The notes under the pieces were generated by a model, which worked only from the letters and a program-made list of their open reading frames with translations, was not told where the DNA came from and did not search any database. This document shows, one piece after another, positions 17,463 to 25,679 of a stretch of DNA of 64,000 nt; position 1 is the stretch's first letter, and each line of letters opens with the position of its first letter. Location: positions 8,790 through 72,789 of the forward strand of contig CAZUAQ010000030.1 in assembly GCA_964618455.1 (NCBI GenBank). Direction: 5' to 3'. This stretch comes from CAZUAQ01 sp964618455. GTDB taxonomy: Bacteria; Planctomycetota; Phycisphaerae; UBA1845; PWPN01. The translations under genes were made by a program, and so were the position numbers.

Positions 17463-18050
17463 ATGAGCACGATAACCAACACGGCGCTGCTCATGGGTCT
17501 GCAAGACAGAGATGACCCGGCCTGGAGTACGTTCTATTCCCGATATCAGCCGGTGCTCGTCGCCTTCGGAAGACGGATGGGACTTCGCCATTCCGACGCG
17601 CAGGACGCCGCCCAGGAGGCGCTGATCGCCTTCGCCGACAGCTATCGCAAGGGCCAGTACGATCGCACCAAGGGGCGTCTGCGGACATGGCTGTTCAGCA
17701 TCGCGAGCAACAAGGTGCGCGACGTGCAGCGTCGCAACGGCCGCGATGCCGTGTTTGTGGATGTGCCGGAGAAGACGCATTTCATGGGCGTCGTTCCCGG
17801 CGACAACGAGATGAGCCGGATCTGGGAAACAGAGTGGCAGAAGGCGTTGACCGATGCCTGCATGGAGGAGGTCGCGCGCCACGTGGAGCCCAAGACGTTC
17901 CAGGCATTCGAACTGTTCGTGGTGAGAGAGTGGTCGGCGGAGAAAGTGGCGGAGCATCTCGGGCTGTCACGGAATGCCGTATTCAAGGCCAAGCGACGCG
18001 TGCTCACCCGCATGCGGGCCACTTATCAACGGATGAAGTCCACGTGGTAG
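17463..18050 (+). CDS. ECF-type RNA polymerase sigma factor
   Basis: A 195-residue sigma70-family factor with region 2 at about residues 20-90 (DAQDAAQEALIAFAD, then RLRTWLFSIASNKVRD) and region 4 at about 140-190 (WSAEKVAEHLGLSRNAVFKAKRRV). Region 3 is absent, as in ECF factors. The ATG at 17463 is chosen because homology starts there; the frame is open upstream. Twelve bases after its stop comes a Ser/Thr kinase with an N-terminal zinc-finger-like segment, the planctomycete arrangement in which a receptor kinase replaces or supplements an anti-sigma factor. It probably drives its own operon. Confidence 0.9.
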   Translation: MSTITNTALLMGLQDRDDPAWSTFYSRYQPVLVAFGRRMGLRHSDAQDAAQEALIAFADSYRKGQYDRTKGRLRTWLFSIASNKVRDVQRRNGRDAVFVDVPEKTHFMGVVPGDNEMSRIWETEWQKALTDACMEEVARHVEPKTFQAFELFVVREWSAEKVAEHLGLSRNAVFKAKRRVLTRMRATYQRMKSTW

Positions 18051-18061
18051 ATTCGCATCCC

Positions 18062-20143
18062 ATGACGAAATGCCTGACCGATGAGCAGTTGGATCGGCTT
18101 GCGGAAGGCGAATTGCCGGCATCGGAAGCGGGGATGCTGAAAGAGCACATCGACCAGTGCGCGAAGTGCCGACGCCTGTATGAGGAATGCCGTAAGAATC
18201 TCGTCTTTTCCGAGACGGTGCGCGAGACGGTCACCGAAGGCACGACATTGGTAGCGGGGGAGAGCATGAAGGCGCTCCTGCGCGAGCCGACGATCCCGCA
18301 AGTGGATGAGATACGCGGCTATCGCATTCTCAACGAGATCCATCGCGGTGCCCAGGGAGTCGTCTGCCGCGGTGAGTCCGAACACACCGGTGAGATCGTC
18401 GCCATCAAGTTTCTGCGCGAAGGGCCCTACGCCTCCGATGCCAGCCTCAAGCGGTTCGAGCGCGAAATCGAGCTCGTCCAGAGCCTGCAACACCCCAATA
18501 TCATTCGCGTGCTCGAGTCCGGCGTCTCGAAGATCGGCCACCAGTACTTCGTGATGGAATTCGTCGACGGCATGCCGCTTCATCGCTACGTCTGGTCAAA
18601 GAAGCTCGCGTTGGAGGATGCCCTGGAACTCTTCGTGCGGGTCTGTCACGCGGTCAATCACGCCCACCAGAAGGGCGTGCTGCATCGCGATCTCAAGCCG
18701 TCGAACGTGCTGGTGGATCGTCACGGCGTGCCGCACGTGCTGGACTTCGGCCTGGCCAAGGACACGCTCGACGACGCCGTCACGCTCGTCTCCATGACCG
18801 GGCAGGTGGTCGGGACCTTGCCTTACATGTCGCCCGAGCAGGCACGGGGCAATCACGACCAGGTCGATATTCGTACCGACGTCTACGCGCTGGGCGTCAT
18901 GCTCTACCGCCTGCTCACCGGCCAGTATCCCTACCCCGTGACGGGGGCACTGCCCGATATTCTGAAAAACATCACCGAAACGCCGCCTACCCCGCCTTCG
19001 CAGGCGTGGACGGGCAAGTCCGGTGTGATCAACAGATCGCGCACTGCCCGCGCGGGCGAAGCCGGTTGCCCGATCGATGAAGATGTGGAAACCATCCTGC
19101 TTCGGACGTTGGCCAAGGATCCGACGCGACGTTATCCGAACGTCGACGCCCTGACGGAAGACCTGCAGCGTTACCTGAACGGTCAGCCCATCGCCGCCAA
19201 GCGCGACGCGGGGTTGAACGTATTGTCCCGCTCACTGAAGCGCTATCGACTGGCGTTGATCGGCGCGGCGTTCGGCATCCTGCTGACCACGGCCTTTGCC
19301 ATAGTCGTCATGATTCTCTGGGAACAGACGATGGAGGAAAAGGAAGTCGCCAACATCTCGGTGCGCTGGGCGCTGAACATGCAGGAGCAACTCGCCGATC
19401 TGCAACTGACCACGGGCAACCGTCTCCTGCGGGAAGGCAAGCTCGCCGAGGCGCGCGGTGCGTACGAATCCGCGCTGACGCAGAATCGGCATCTGGCGTC
19501 GCAACAGACGCTCGATCGGCACTATCACTGGAACATCGCCGAGATCCATCTGCGCTTCGGGGATATCGCGATGCTTCATGCAGAGTATGTGACGGCCCTG
19601 GACGCCTACCGCCGCTTCCATTCGACGATCGACCAGATGACCCAGGCGGTCCCGGGGCACGACGAGTACCGCAGCCGGTTGGCGCTGAGTCACGAGCGTC
19701 TGGCGCGAGTCCATGACCACCTGGGTGAACGAGAGCAAGCACTCGCGCAGATTGCCATCGCGCGGGTGATCCGTCGGGATCTCGCGGATGACGCCAACAG
19801 TTCGGCGGCCCACATTCGTGGGTATGCCTGGTCGCTCCTGGCGACGTACCCGGAGTCCACGCGGGATCCCGTCGAGGCGTTGCGCCAGGCGTTGATCGCG
19901 TTGAATGCTTCGCGGCGTGAGGCGGAAGCGGAGATGATCAAGCGGACAATCGCACTCGCCTACGAGAGATCGGAAGGCCTGCCGGACGCGGCGCCGTTAC
20001 GCTCGAAAGCCCGGCAACTGTTCTCCGAGGAGGCACGTACGCTCGAGCAATGGGCGGTCGAGGCACGCGAACGGGAAGAACGCGAACTCTACGAGCCGGT
20101 CGGGATGAAAGGGGCCGCGAAAGGAGGAAGCCATGAAGGCTGA
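18062..20143 (+). CDS. Receptor-like Ser/Thr protein kinase with N-terminal zinc finger and TPR-like tail
   Basis: A 693-residue membrane kinase. Residues 1-40 hold an anti-sigma-like zinc finger, His29-x3-Cys33-x2-Cys36. The kinase domain spans about 86-380 with GAQG in the glycine loop, VAIK Lys116, HRD 208-210, DFG 228-230 and the APE-like SPEQ. A membrane span sits at about 396-420 and the C-terminal 270 residues are helical TPR-like repeats, predicted outside. It lies 12 bases after the ECF sigma gene and overlaps the prepilin-like gene by 11 bases. Likely role: sense an envelope state and control the sigma factor by phosphorylation; partner assignment rests on gene order. Confidence 0.9.
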   Translation: MTKCLTDEQLDRLAEGELPASEAGMLKEHIDQCAKCRRLYEECRKNLVFSETVRETVTEGTTLVAGESMKALLREPTIPQVDEIRGYRILNEIHRGAQGVVCRGESEHTGEIVAIKFLREGPYASDASLKRFEREIELVQSLQHPNIIRVLESGVSKIGHQYFVMEFVDGMPLHRYVWSKKLALEDALELFVRVCHAVNHAHQKGVLHRDLKPSNVLVDRHGVPHVLDFGLAKDTLDDAVTLVSMTGQVVGTLPYMSPEQARGNHDQVDIRTDVYALGVMLYRLLTGQYPYPVTGALPDILKNITETPPTPPSQAWTGKSGVINRSRTARAGEAGCPIDEDVETILLRTLAKDPTRRYPNVDALTEDLQRYLNGQPIAAKRDAGLNVLSRSLKRYRLALIGAAFGILLTTAFAIVVMILWEQTMEEKEVANISVRWALNMQEQLADLQLTTGNRLLREGKLAEARGAYESALTQNRHLASQQTLDRHYHWNIAEIHLRFGDIAMLHAEYVTALDAYRRFHSTIDQMTQAVPGHDEYRSRLALSHERLARVHDHLGEREQALAQIAIARVIRRDLADDANSSAAHIRGYAWSLLATYPESTRDPVEALRQALIALNASRREAEAEMIKRTIALAYERSEGLPDAAPLRSKARQLFSEEARTLEQWAVEAREREERELYEPVGMKGAAKGGSHEG

Positions 20144-21026
20144 GACCTTCCTTGCGGGCAACACCCCAGTATTCCATTCCCGAGATGAAGGGCGTCGGAC
20201 TCAGGGTTTTACCCTGATCGAGGTGCTCGTCGTCGTGGCCATCATCGCCTTGCTGATTGCCATTCTCGTGCCGAGCATGGTCAAGGTGCGTCAACAGACT
20301 CGCCGGATCCACTGTCAGTCCAACTTGCGGCAAATCATGCAGGCGTGGCATTACTACATCGAGGAGAGCAAGGGCCACTTTCCAAGCGGCGCGGGGCTTG
20401 ACATCACGTTCGGTGGGAAGATCGGCGATCGTTATGCGAACGATCCACCCCCGGCGCCGCCGCGACCGCTGAACAAGCATCTCAATCTGCCCAGCACGCC
20501 GAGGGGAAAGGATGTCGCCGAGGTCTTCTGGTGTCCGTCCGATCGTGACAATCTCTTCGGGGAGTTCGACCCCGAGGGCGGTGAGATCTTCAGGCGATTG
20601 CGCTACTTCGATCATTACGGGAACAGTTACCGCGCCAATCGCTACATGATCGGCAAACAACCGCCCGACATCAGCGAGGCCGATCCCTGCTACGAAGCAC
20701 TCACGGACGCGCTGTCGGAACTCGGCTACGCGGAGAACACCACCGTCACGCCGGCACTGACCCATCAGTCGCGGCTGGTGATCGTGGGGGATCACGGATG
20801 GTCCAACTCGTGGTACGGTCCGCCCCCGGCGTTTCCGCCGCCGCAGTGGCACGGGCAGCGCTCGCAGAAGCTGCATTCCTACTGGCACAACATCGGGTTT
20901 CTCGACGGCCACGCCGCCTTTACGGAGATCATTCGGGGGATCCACGTTTCCGCCGACTACACGGTCATTCCCTTCAAGGCCCTGCACCCCGCATTCACCG
21001 ACTGCCAGATCCGCGGCAGTTTCTGA
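20133..21026 (+). CDS. Type IV prepilin-like secreted protein with H-X9-DG signature
   Basis: A 297-residue protein with the class III signal of pseudopilins: cleavage after Gly25 in QG/FTLIEVLV, followed by a hydrophobic helix. The C-terminus has HSYWHNIGFLDGH, the H-X9-DG-type ending of the large planctomycete prepilin-like family. Between them are a Pro-rich loop and a WCPSD segment. An AAGGAGG ribosome site precedes ATG 20133, which overlaps the kinase stop by 11 bases, so the sigma factor, kinase and this gene form one operon. It is probably a surface or periplasmic pseudopilin; no specific function is known. Confidence 0.88.
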   Translation: MKAETFLAGNTPVFHSRDEGRRTQGFTLIEVLVVVAIIALLIAILVPSMVKVRQQTRRIHCQSNLRQIMQAWHYYIEESKGHFPSGAGLDITFGGKIGDRYANDPPPAPPRPLNKHLNLPSTPRGKDVAEVFWCPSDRDNLFGEFDPEGGEIFRRLRYFDHYGNSYRANRYMIGKQPPDISEADPCYEALTDALSELGYAENTTVTPALTHQSRLVIVGDHGWSNSWYGPPPAFPPPQWHGQRSQKLHSYWHNIGFLDGHAAFTEIIRGIHVSADYTVIPFKALHPAFTDCQIRGSF

Positions 21027-21064
21027 TCGACGCGATCTGGAGTGGACTTTTTCCTCGTGGGGGG

Positions 21065-21086
21065 AGCCCTCGCATCATCGCGGGCT
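21065..21086. terminator. Hairpin between prepilin-like gene and trkH
   Basis: AGCCCTCG / CGCGGGCT (21065-21072 and 21079-21086) pair with one mismatch across a six-base loop, in the 64-base gap of two convergent genes. No T run is seen. Confidence 0.35.
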
Positions 21087-21090
21087 GCGG

Positions 21091-22656
21091 CTATTCCTCG
21101 CGCCAGAAGCTCGGAGTCAGCAGCACGAGAAAGGCAAAGAGTTCCAGTCGCCCAAGGGCCATCAGCATGGACAGCATGAGGAGGGTCGGGGGGTGGTAGA
21201 AGGCGTAATTCTGCGAGGCACCCACCAGGTCAAGTCCCGGACCGATGTTGTTCAACGTCGCCACCACGGTGGTGAAGGACGTCACGGCATCATCTCCGCC
21301 GAGGCTCCGGATGTGCTCTCCCTCCAGCCAGACCATCGCGCCCGTGGCAGAGACCACGATCAGGCCGATGAGCACGAAGTAGACCAGCGTCGCGCTGCGC
21401 AGGGAGGGTTCGATCACGCCATGGCCGACCCGTACCGTTCGCACCACGTGCGGGCGAAACACCGCTTCGATCTCTGCCAGCAGCACCTTGGCCAGCACGA
21501 CGAAACGGATGACCTTGACGCCGCCACCGGTCGATCCCGCACACCCACCGACGAACATCAACGAGACGAGCAACGCCTTGGCGGGAAAGGCCCACTGATC
21601 GAAATCCGCCGTGCAGAAGCCCGTCGTGGTCTGGATGCTGACCACGGTGAACAGGCAGTGACGGAGACGCATCAGAAACCCCGGGTCGCTCGGATCGTCG
21701 GCGTCGATGGTCGGCATCGGTTGCACGTACGTGATGAGGAAGATAAACAGCGTCGCGAGAAGGATGATCCCGGCATACGCCCGCAGTTCAGGATCATGCA
21801 GGACTTCACGCCAGCGCCCATGAATCAGCCGATCGTAGAGCCCGAAGTTCACGCCCGCCAGGAACATGAACACGATGACGATCAACTCGATGGGAATGGA
21901 GTGAAAGCCGGCAATGCTGGTGTTGTCGGTGCTGAACCCCCCGGTGGCGAGCGTCGCGAAGGCGTGCGACAGGGCGTCACACCATCCCATGCCCGCAAGG
22001 CGCAGTGCGACGACCTGGACGAGTGTAATGCCCGTGTAAATGATCCAGAGCACCTGGGCGGCGGCGCGAATGCGCGGGCGCACGCCTTCCTTTTTCGGGC
22101 CGGGAGTTTCGGAGCGGAACAGCCGCTTTCCGCCGACGCCCAGCAACGGCAACACCGCTACAAAGAGAACGACGATCCCCAGCCCGCCGATCCAGTGCGT
22201 AAACGACCGCCACAGAAGCAGGCTGCGCGGAAGCGATTCGATGTCACTCAGCACCGAGGCACCGGTCGTGGTGAGTCCGCTCATCGCTTCGAAATAGCAG
22301 CGCGTGTATGACTGGAATGCGGGGTCCGCGCCGTCGGCAAAGTCGTGGAAGCCCGCCCACAAGCGAAACGGCAGCGCCGCCAGCGCCGCCCCGACGACCC
22401 AGGTCAGGGCAACCAGGAGCATGGCCTCGCGCCGGCCGAGAATGTTTTCACTCGTCTTCCCCAGGAAGATCATCACGCCCGAGAGCACCGCGCCGATGCT
22501 GGCGGCAGTAAAAAGGGCGATGGCCGCCTCGTCGGCATTGTGTACCATCGGGTTGGCGTAGTGATCGTAGAGAGCCCAGATGCCCGACGGGAGCATGGCG
22601 GCGCTCTGCAGCAGGAGCAGCAAGCCGAGTTGGCGAATCACTTGGCGAAAACGCAT
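21091..22656 (-). CDS. trkH: Potassium uptake protein TrkH
   Basis: Ion-conducting subunit of the Trk potassium uptake system, 521 residues in the inner membrane. Four pore loops each bring the expected glycine: TTTGAS, ATGGFST, TTGFCT and NIGPG. The rest is hydrophobic with the repeated M1-P-M2 layout. It is the second gene of a two-gene operon, beginning 12 bases after trkA stops, and works with that RCK-type regulatory subunit. Length matches the family. Confidence 0.95.
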   Translation of the reverse strand: MRFRQVIRQLGLLLLLQSAAMLPSGIWALYDHYANPMVHNADEAAIALFTAASIGAVLSGVMIFLGKTSENILGRREAMLLVALTWVVGAALAALPFRLWAGFHDFADGADPAFQSYTRCYFEAMSGLTTTGASVLSDIESLPRSLLLWRSFTHWIGGLGIVVLFVAVLPLLGVGGKRLFRSETPGPKKEGVRPRIRAAAQVLWIIYTGITLVQVVALRLAGMGWCDALSHAFATLATGGFSTDNTSIAGFHSIPIELIVIVFMFLAGVNFGLYDRLIHGRWREVLHDPELRAYAGIILLATLFIFLITYVQPMPTIDADDPSDPGFLMRLRHCLFTVVSIQTTTGFCTADFDQWAFPAKALLVSLMFVGGCAGSTGGGVKVIRFVVLAKVLLAEIEAVFRPHVVRTVRVGHGVIEPSLRSATLVYFVLIGLIVVSATGAMVWLEGEHIRSLGGDDAVTSFTTVVATLNNIGPGLDLVGASQNYAFYHPPTLLMLSMLMALGRLELFAFLVLLTPSFWREE

Positions 22657-22668
22657 GAAGCCGAAATC

Positions 22669-24003
22669 CTACGTGAACAGCTTGTTCAACTTTCGGATGA
22701 GATCCTGGTGCGCGATGGCCACGACGGTATCGCCCGCCTCGATGACATCGCGCGAGCCGGGCACGCGGACCTGCTCGCCGCGCTGCACCGCCACAAGGAC
22801 ACACCCCTGCGGAAGGGGGAGTTGCCGGACGCTCATGCCGACGGCGGTCGCCTTGGATCCCACGTCGATCTCGTAGATGCCCGTGCCATGCGCATCGAGA
22901 CGCGTGATTTCCTGAATGGCCTTACGCTGACAGAGACGCTGGATCTCCTTGGCGGCCACAATGCGCGGACTGAACACGCGGTCGATACCCAGGTTCACGA
23001 TCAGGTCGTGATAGGTCGAGCGATTGATCGCGGCAATGGCCACCTTGACGCCCTTGTGCTTGGCCTGCAGGGCGGCAAGCACGTTGTCCTCGTCATCGTC
23101 GGTGAGGGCGACGAACGCATCGGCATCGGCGATTTTCTCTTCCGCGAAGATGTCGGGATCGGTCGGGTCGGCCTCGTACACCGTGGCGTGGCTGAGTTTC
23201 TCGGAGAGTTCCTCCGCGCGCTCGCGGTTGGTGAGATAGATGCGAATGCGGAACGAGCGCGAATCCAGTGCCCGCGTCAGCCAGACTGTCGTCGAAGAAC
23301 CACCGAGCAGCACGATGTTTCGCCGGGAGAGTTCGCCTTTCCGGAATTTCGGCAGGACTTTTTCGAACGCCTCCGTCGTCCCCACCAAGGTGACCTGGTC
23401 GCCCGGAAGCATGACCGTTTCCGCCGTGGGCACGAGCGTCTGCCCCTTGCGTTCGACGGTGCCCAACCGGACCCCGTCCGGGATGCCCAGTTCGCGAAGC
23501 GGGCGTTCGAGAATCTGGGCTTTTTCGCTGACTTCAATCTTTTCCATCACGATCTGCCCGCGGGCGAAGTGCTCGATGGCATGGAGGGCCGGGTCACGCA
23601 GGACACCGGCAATGGCGAGGGAAGTCAGGTACTCCGGGCAGATCAACTGGTCGATCCGGAAGTGGTCCCGGTAGTCCATTCCCGCGTTCCCGTGATACGC
23701 GCTGTGGTGCACGCGGGCGATGACCTTGGCCGCACCGAGGCCCTTGGCGATCGATGCCGATAGCAGGTTGATTTCATCCGTATCGGTAGCGGCGATGAAC
23801 AGGTCGCAATTGTTGACGCCTGCCTCGCGCTGGGTATCGGCGCGCGTGGCCGAGCCGGTCAGGGTCCGCGCATCGAGATTCTCACCGATGGTCTCGAGCT
23901 TCTGGCTTTGCAGGTCAATCAGCGTGATCTGGTGCCCGGCGGTCGCCAGCACCGTCGCCACGTGACGACCCACCTCACCTGCGCCTGCAATGACGATTTT
24001 CAT
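22669..24003 (-). CDS. trkA: Trk system regulatory subunit TrkA
   Basis: Cytoplasmic NAD(H)-binding gating subunit of the Trk potassium transporter, 444 residues with two RCK halves. The first Rossmann motif is GAGEVGRHVA at 7-16; the second half begins near 225 with GGSSTT, so only the first has a canonical dinucleotide glycine pattern. Each half ends in a TrkA-C regulatory domain. A GGGG-type ribosome site precedes ATG 24003. trkH follows by 12 bases. Confidence 0.95.
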   Translation of the reverse strand: MKIVIAGAGEVGRHVATVLATAGHQITLIDLQSQKLETIGENLDARTLTGSATRADTQREAGVNNCDLFIAATDTDEINLLSASIAKGLGAAKVIARVHHSAYHGNAGMDYRDHFRIDQLICPEYLTSLAIAGVLRDPALHAIEHFARGQIVMEKIEVSEKAQILERPLRELGIPDGVRLGTVERKGQTLVPTAETVMLPGDQVTLVGTTEAFEKVLPKFRKGELSRRNIVLLGGSSTTVWLTRALDSRSFRIRIYLTNRERAEELSEKLSHATVYEADPTDPDIFAEEKIADADAFVALTDDDEDNVLAALQAKHKGVKVAIAAINRSTYHDLIVNLGIDRVFSPRIVAAKEIQRLCQRKAIQEITRLDAHGTGIYEIDVGSKATAVGMSVRQLPLPQGCVLVAVQRGEQVRVPGSRDVIEAGDTVVAIAHQDLIRKLNKLFT

Positions 24004-24122
24004 GGCGTTGCCCCGTGCAGCTTAGGCGTCGGCCCGTCAGCGTTGAACCGCACATTATGCATGATAACGGCAAATTGCCGGGCCTGCATGGAGACATGTC
24101 CGCAGCCGGCCGACACCAGCCG

Positions 24123-24164
24123 AAAAAACAAGAAGTCGGCAACCCGCCAGGAGCTACCGACTTC
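24123..24164 (-). terminator. Rho-independent terminator of the Gfo/Idh/MocA gene
   Basis: On the minus strand an 8-bp stem GAAGTCGG / CCGACTTC is followed by TTGTTTTTT, downstream of the stop at 24191 and before trkA. It is the clearest intrinsic terminator in the window. Confidence 0.75.
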
Positions 24165-24190
24165 GTCTCTTCTGGACGTCTTCACGTCGC

Positions 24191-25567
24191 TTACGGGATC
24201 TTGATGCTCGATCCGCCTTTCGAAAGGACCGCGCGTTTCCTGGCATGATGCGCGGCATTGGCCAGGTGAAGACCGGTGACCGCCTGATGCCCGATCTCCA
24301 CGGTGGCGTTCGGCTCTTTCCGCGAGCGCATGCAGTCGAAGAAGTTGCCCTCGTGATCCCAGACACTGAGTCCGCCTTCGATCTCGTGAATCGGCTCCGG
24401 GGGACGCTTGCGCCAGTCCCACGGGAAGCCTTTTGTCCCTTCGCCGTAGAAGCGCGCGCCCATGCCATCCAGTTCCAGGGTGCCGTCGCGCCCGTGGAAG
24501 ATGATCGACCATCCGTTGTGCCACGCGTTCGTGTATGTCAGTGTCCAGGTCGCCATGAACGTCGGGTACTCGAAGACCGCGGCGAACGTGTCCGGCGTTT
24601 CGTACCCCTTGATCTGGTACACCGCACCGTGCTCCTGGGCGGCCACCGGCGGTTTGCTGTCGTTCATGAACCACTGGATCACGTCCATAAGGTGCGTGCC
24701 CTGGTCGGTGATGTTACCTCCGGAGTATTCCCAGAAGTAACGCCAGTGCTGGTACTTGACGCCGTTCTCCGGAGTCATGGGATAACGCTTCTCCGGCGGC
24801 AGCGGGGCCTGGAAGCGCGCCCAGTCCAGCGCGCCCTGCGGTTCGAAGGTGGTGGGGAGGTCGGGGCGGTTCCAATACCACTGTGCCCGTACCAGGCTCA
24901 CCTCGCCCAGGAATCCCTCGTCCACGATCTTCTTCGCCTCCATGATCGAAGGCGTGCTGCGACGCTGCATGCCGACCTGCACCACGCGGTCCGTGCGACG
25001 CACCTGCTCGACCATGTTCGCGCCCTGGGGAATCGACCAGGACATCGGCTTCTCGCAGTAGGCGTCCTTGCCCGCCATGACGGTGTCAACCAGGTGCCGC
25101 TCGTGCCAGAAATCCGGCGACGCGATGACCACGCCGTCGATCTCGTTCATCTCCAGAAGTTTTTCATGCTCGTTGAACAACCTGGCCTTGCCGCCGCAGA
25201 CCTTGTTGCCTTCGTTGCGGCACGCTTCGTAGATATCGCAGACGGCGATGAACTCGACGTCATCGCGCTTGCTCATGCTCGCGATGTGATGACGCCCCAT
25301 GCCGCCGGAACCGATGATGCCCATCTGGATCCGGTCATTCGCTCCGAGCACGCGGCCGGGCTTCGGGCTGGCGGATTTTCCATATTCCGACGCCTGCATG
25401 TATCTCTGACCAAGGGCCGCGCGACCGGCCAATGCCACGGCTCCCGCGCCCGCGGCGGCGTTCAAGAGCCCGCGACGGCTGAGTGACTTGTCCTGCTGGG
25501 ATGTCACATCCGAGGGTTGTTTGTCGGAAGCCGAGGGAGGCGGTGGCGAACCATTTTCCTGCGACAT
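24191..25567 (-). CDS. Tat-exported Gfo/Idh/MocA family oxidoreductase
   Basis: A 458-residue NAD(P)-dependent sugar or inositol dehydrogenase-like protein. The N-terminus has twin arginines 31-32 in SRRGLLNAAAGAGAVAL, a Tat signal, so it folds with cofactor before export. The nucleotide-binding motif is IIGSGGMG at 84-91 and the EKP signature at 172-174; the C-terminal half is the usual alpha/beta domain. GGAGG precedes ATG 25567. Exported members are very common in Planctomycetota and often lie near carbohydrate genes. It is monocistronic, with a strong terminator downstream. Substrate is unknown. Confidence 0.92.
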   Translation of the reverse strand: MSQENGSPPPPSASDKQPSDVTSQQDKSLSRRGLLNAAAGAGAVALAGRAALGQRYMQASEYGKSASPKPGRVLGANDRIQMGIIGSGGMGRHHIASMSKRDDVEFIAVCDIYEACRNEGNKVCGGKARLFNEHEKLLEMNEIDGVVIASPDFWHERHLVDTVMAGKDAYCEKPMSWSIPQGANMVEQVRRTDRVVQVGMQRRSTPSIMEAKKIVDEGFLGEVSLVRAQWYWNRPDLPTTFEPQGALDWARFQAPLPPEKRYPMTPENGVKYQHWRYFWEYSGGNITDQGTHLMDVIQWFMNDSKPPVAAQEHGAVYQIKGYETPDTFAAVFEYPTFMATWTLTYTNAWHNGWSIIFHGRDGTLELDGMGARFYGEGTKGFPWDWRKRPPEPIHEIEGGLSVWDHEGNFFDCMRSRKEPNATVEIGHQAVTGLHLANAAHHARKRAVLSKGGSSIKIP

Positions 25568-25679
25568 GATGCACTCCTCCGAGAAAAACGCGTGTCAGTA
25601 GGAAGCACCGGTTCAATAGGCGGTGCGTGATACGGCCTGATTGAGAATCCTGGTATCGTATATGGAAGGCCGGTGGAAG

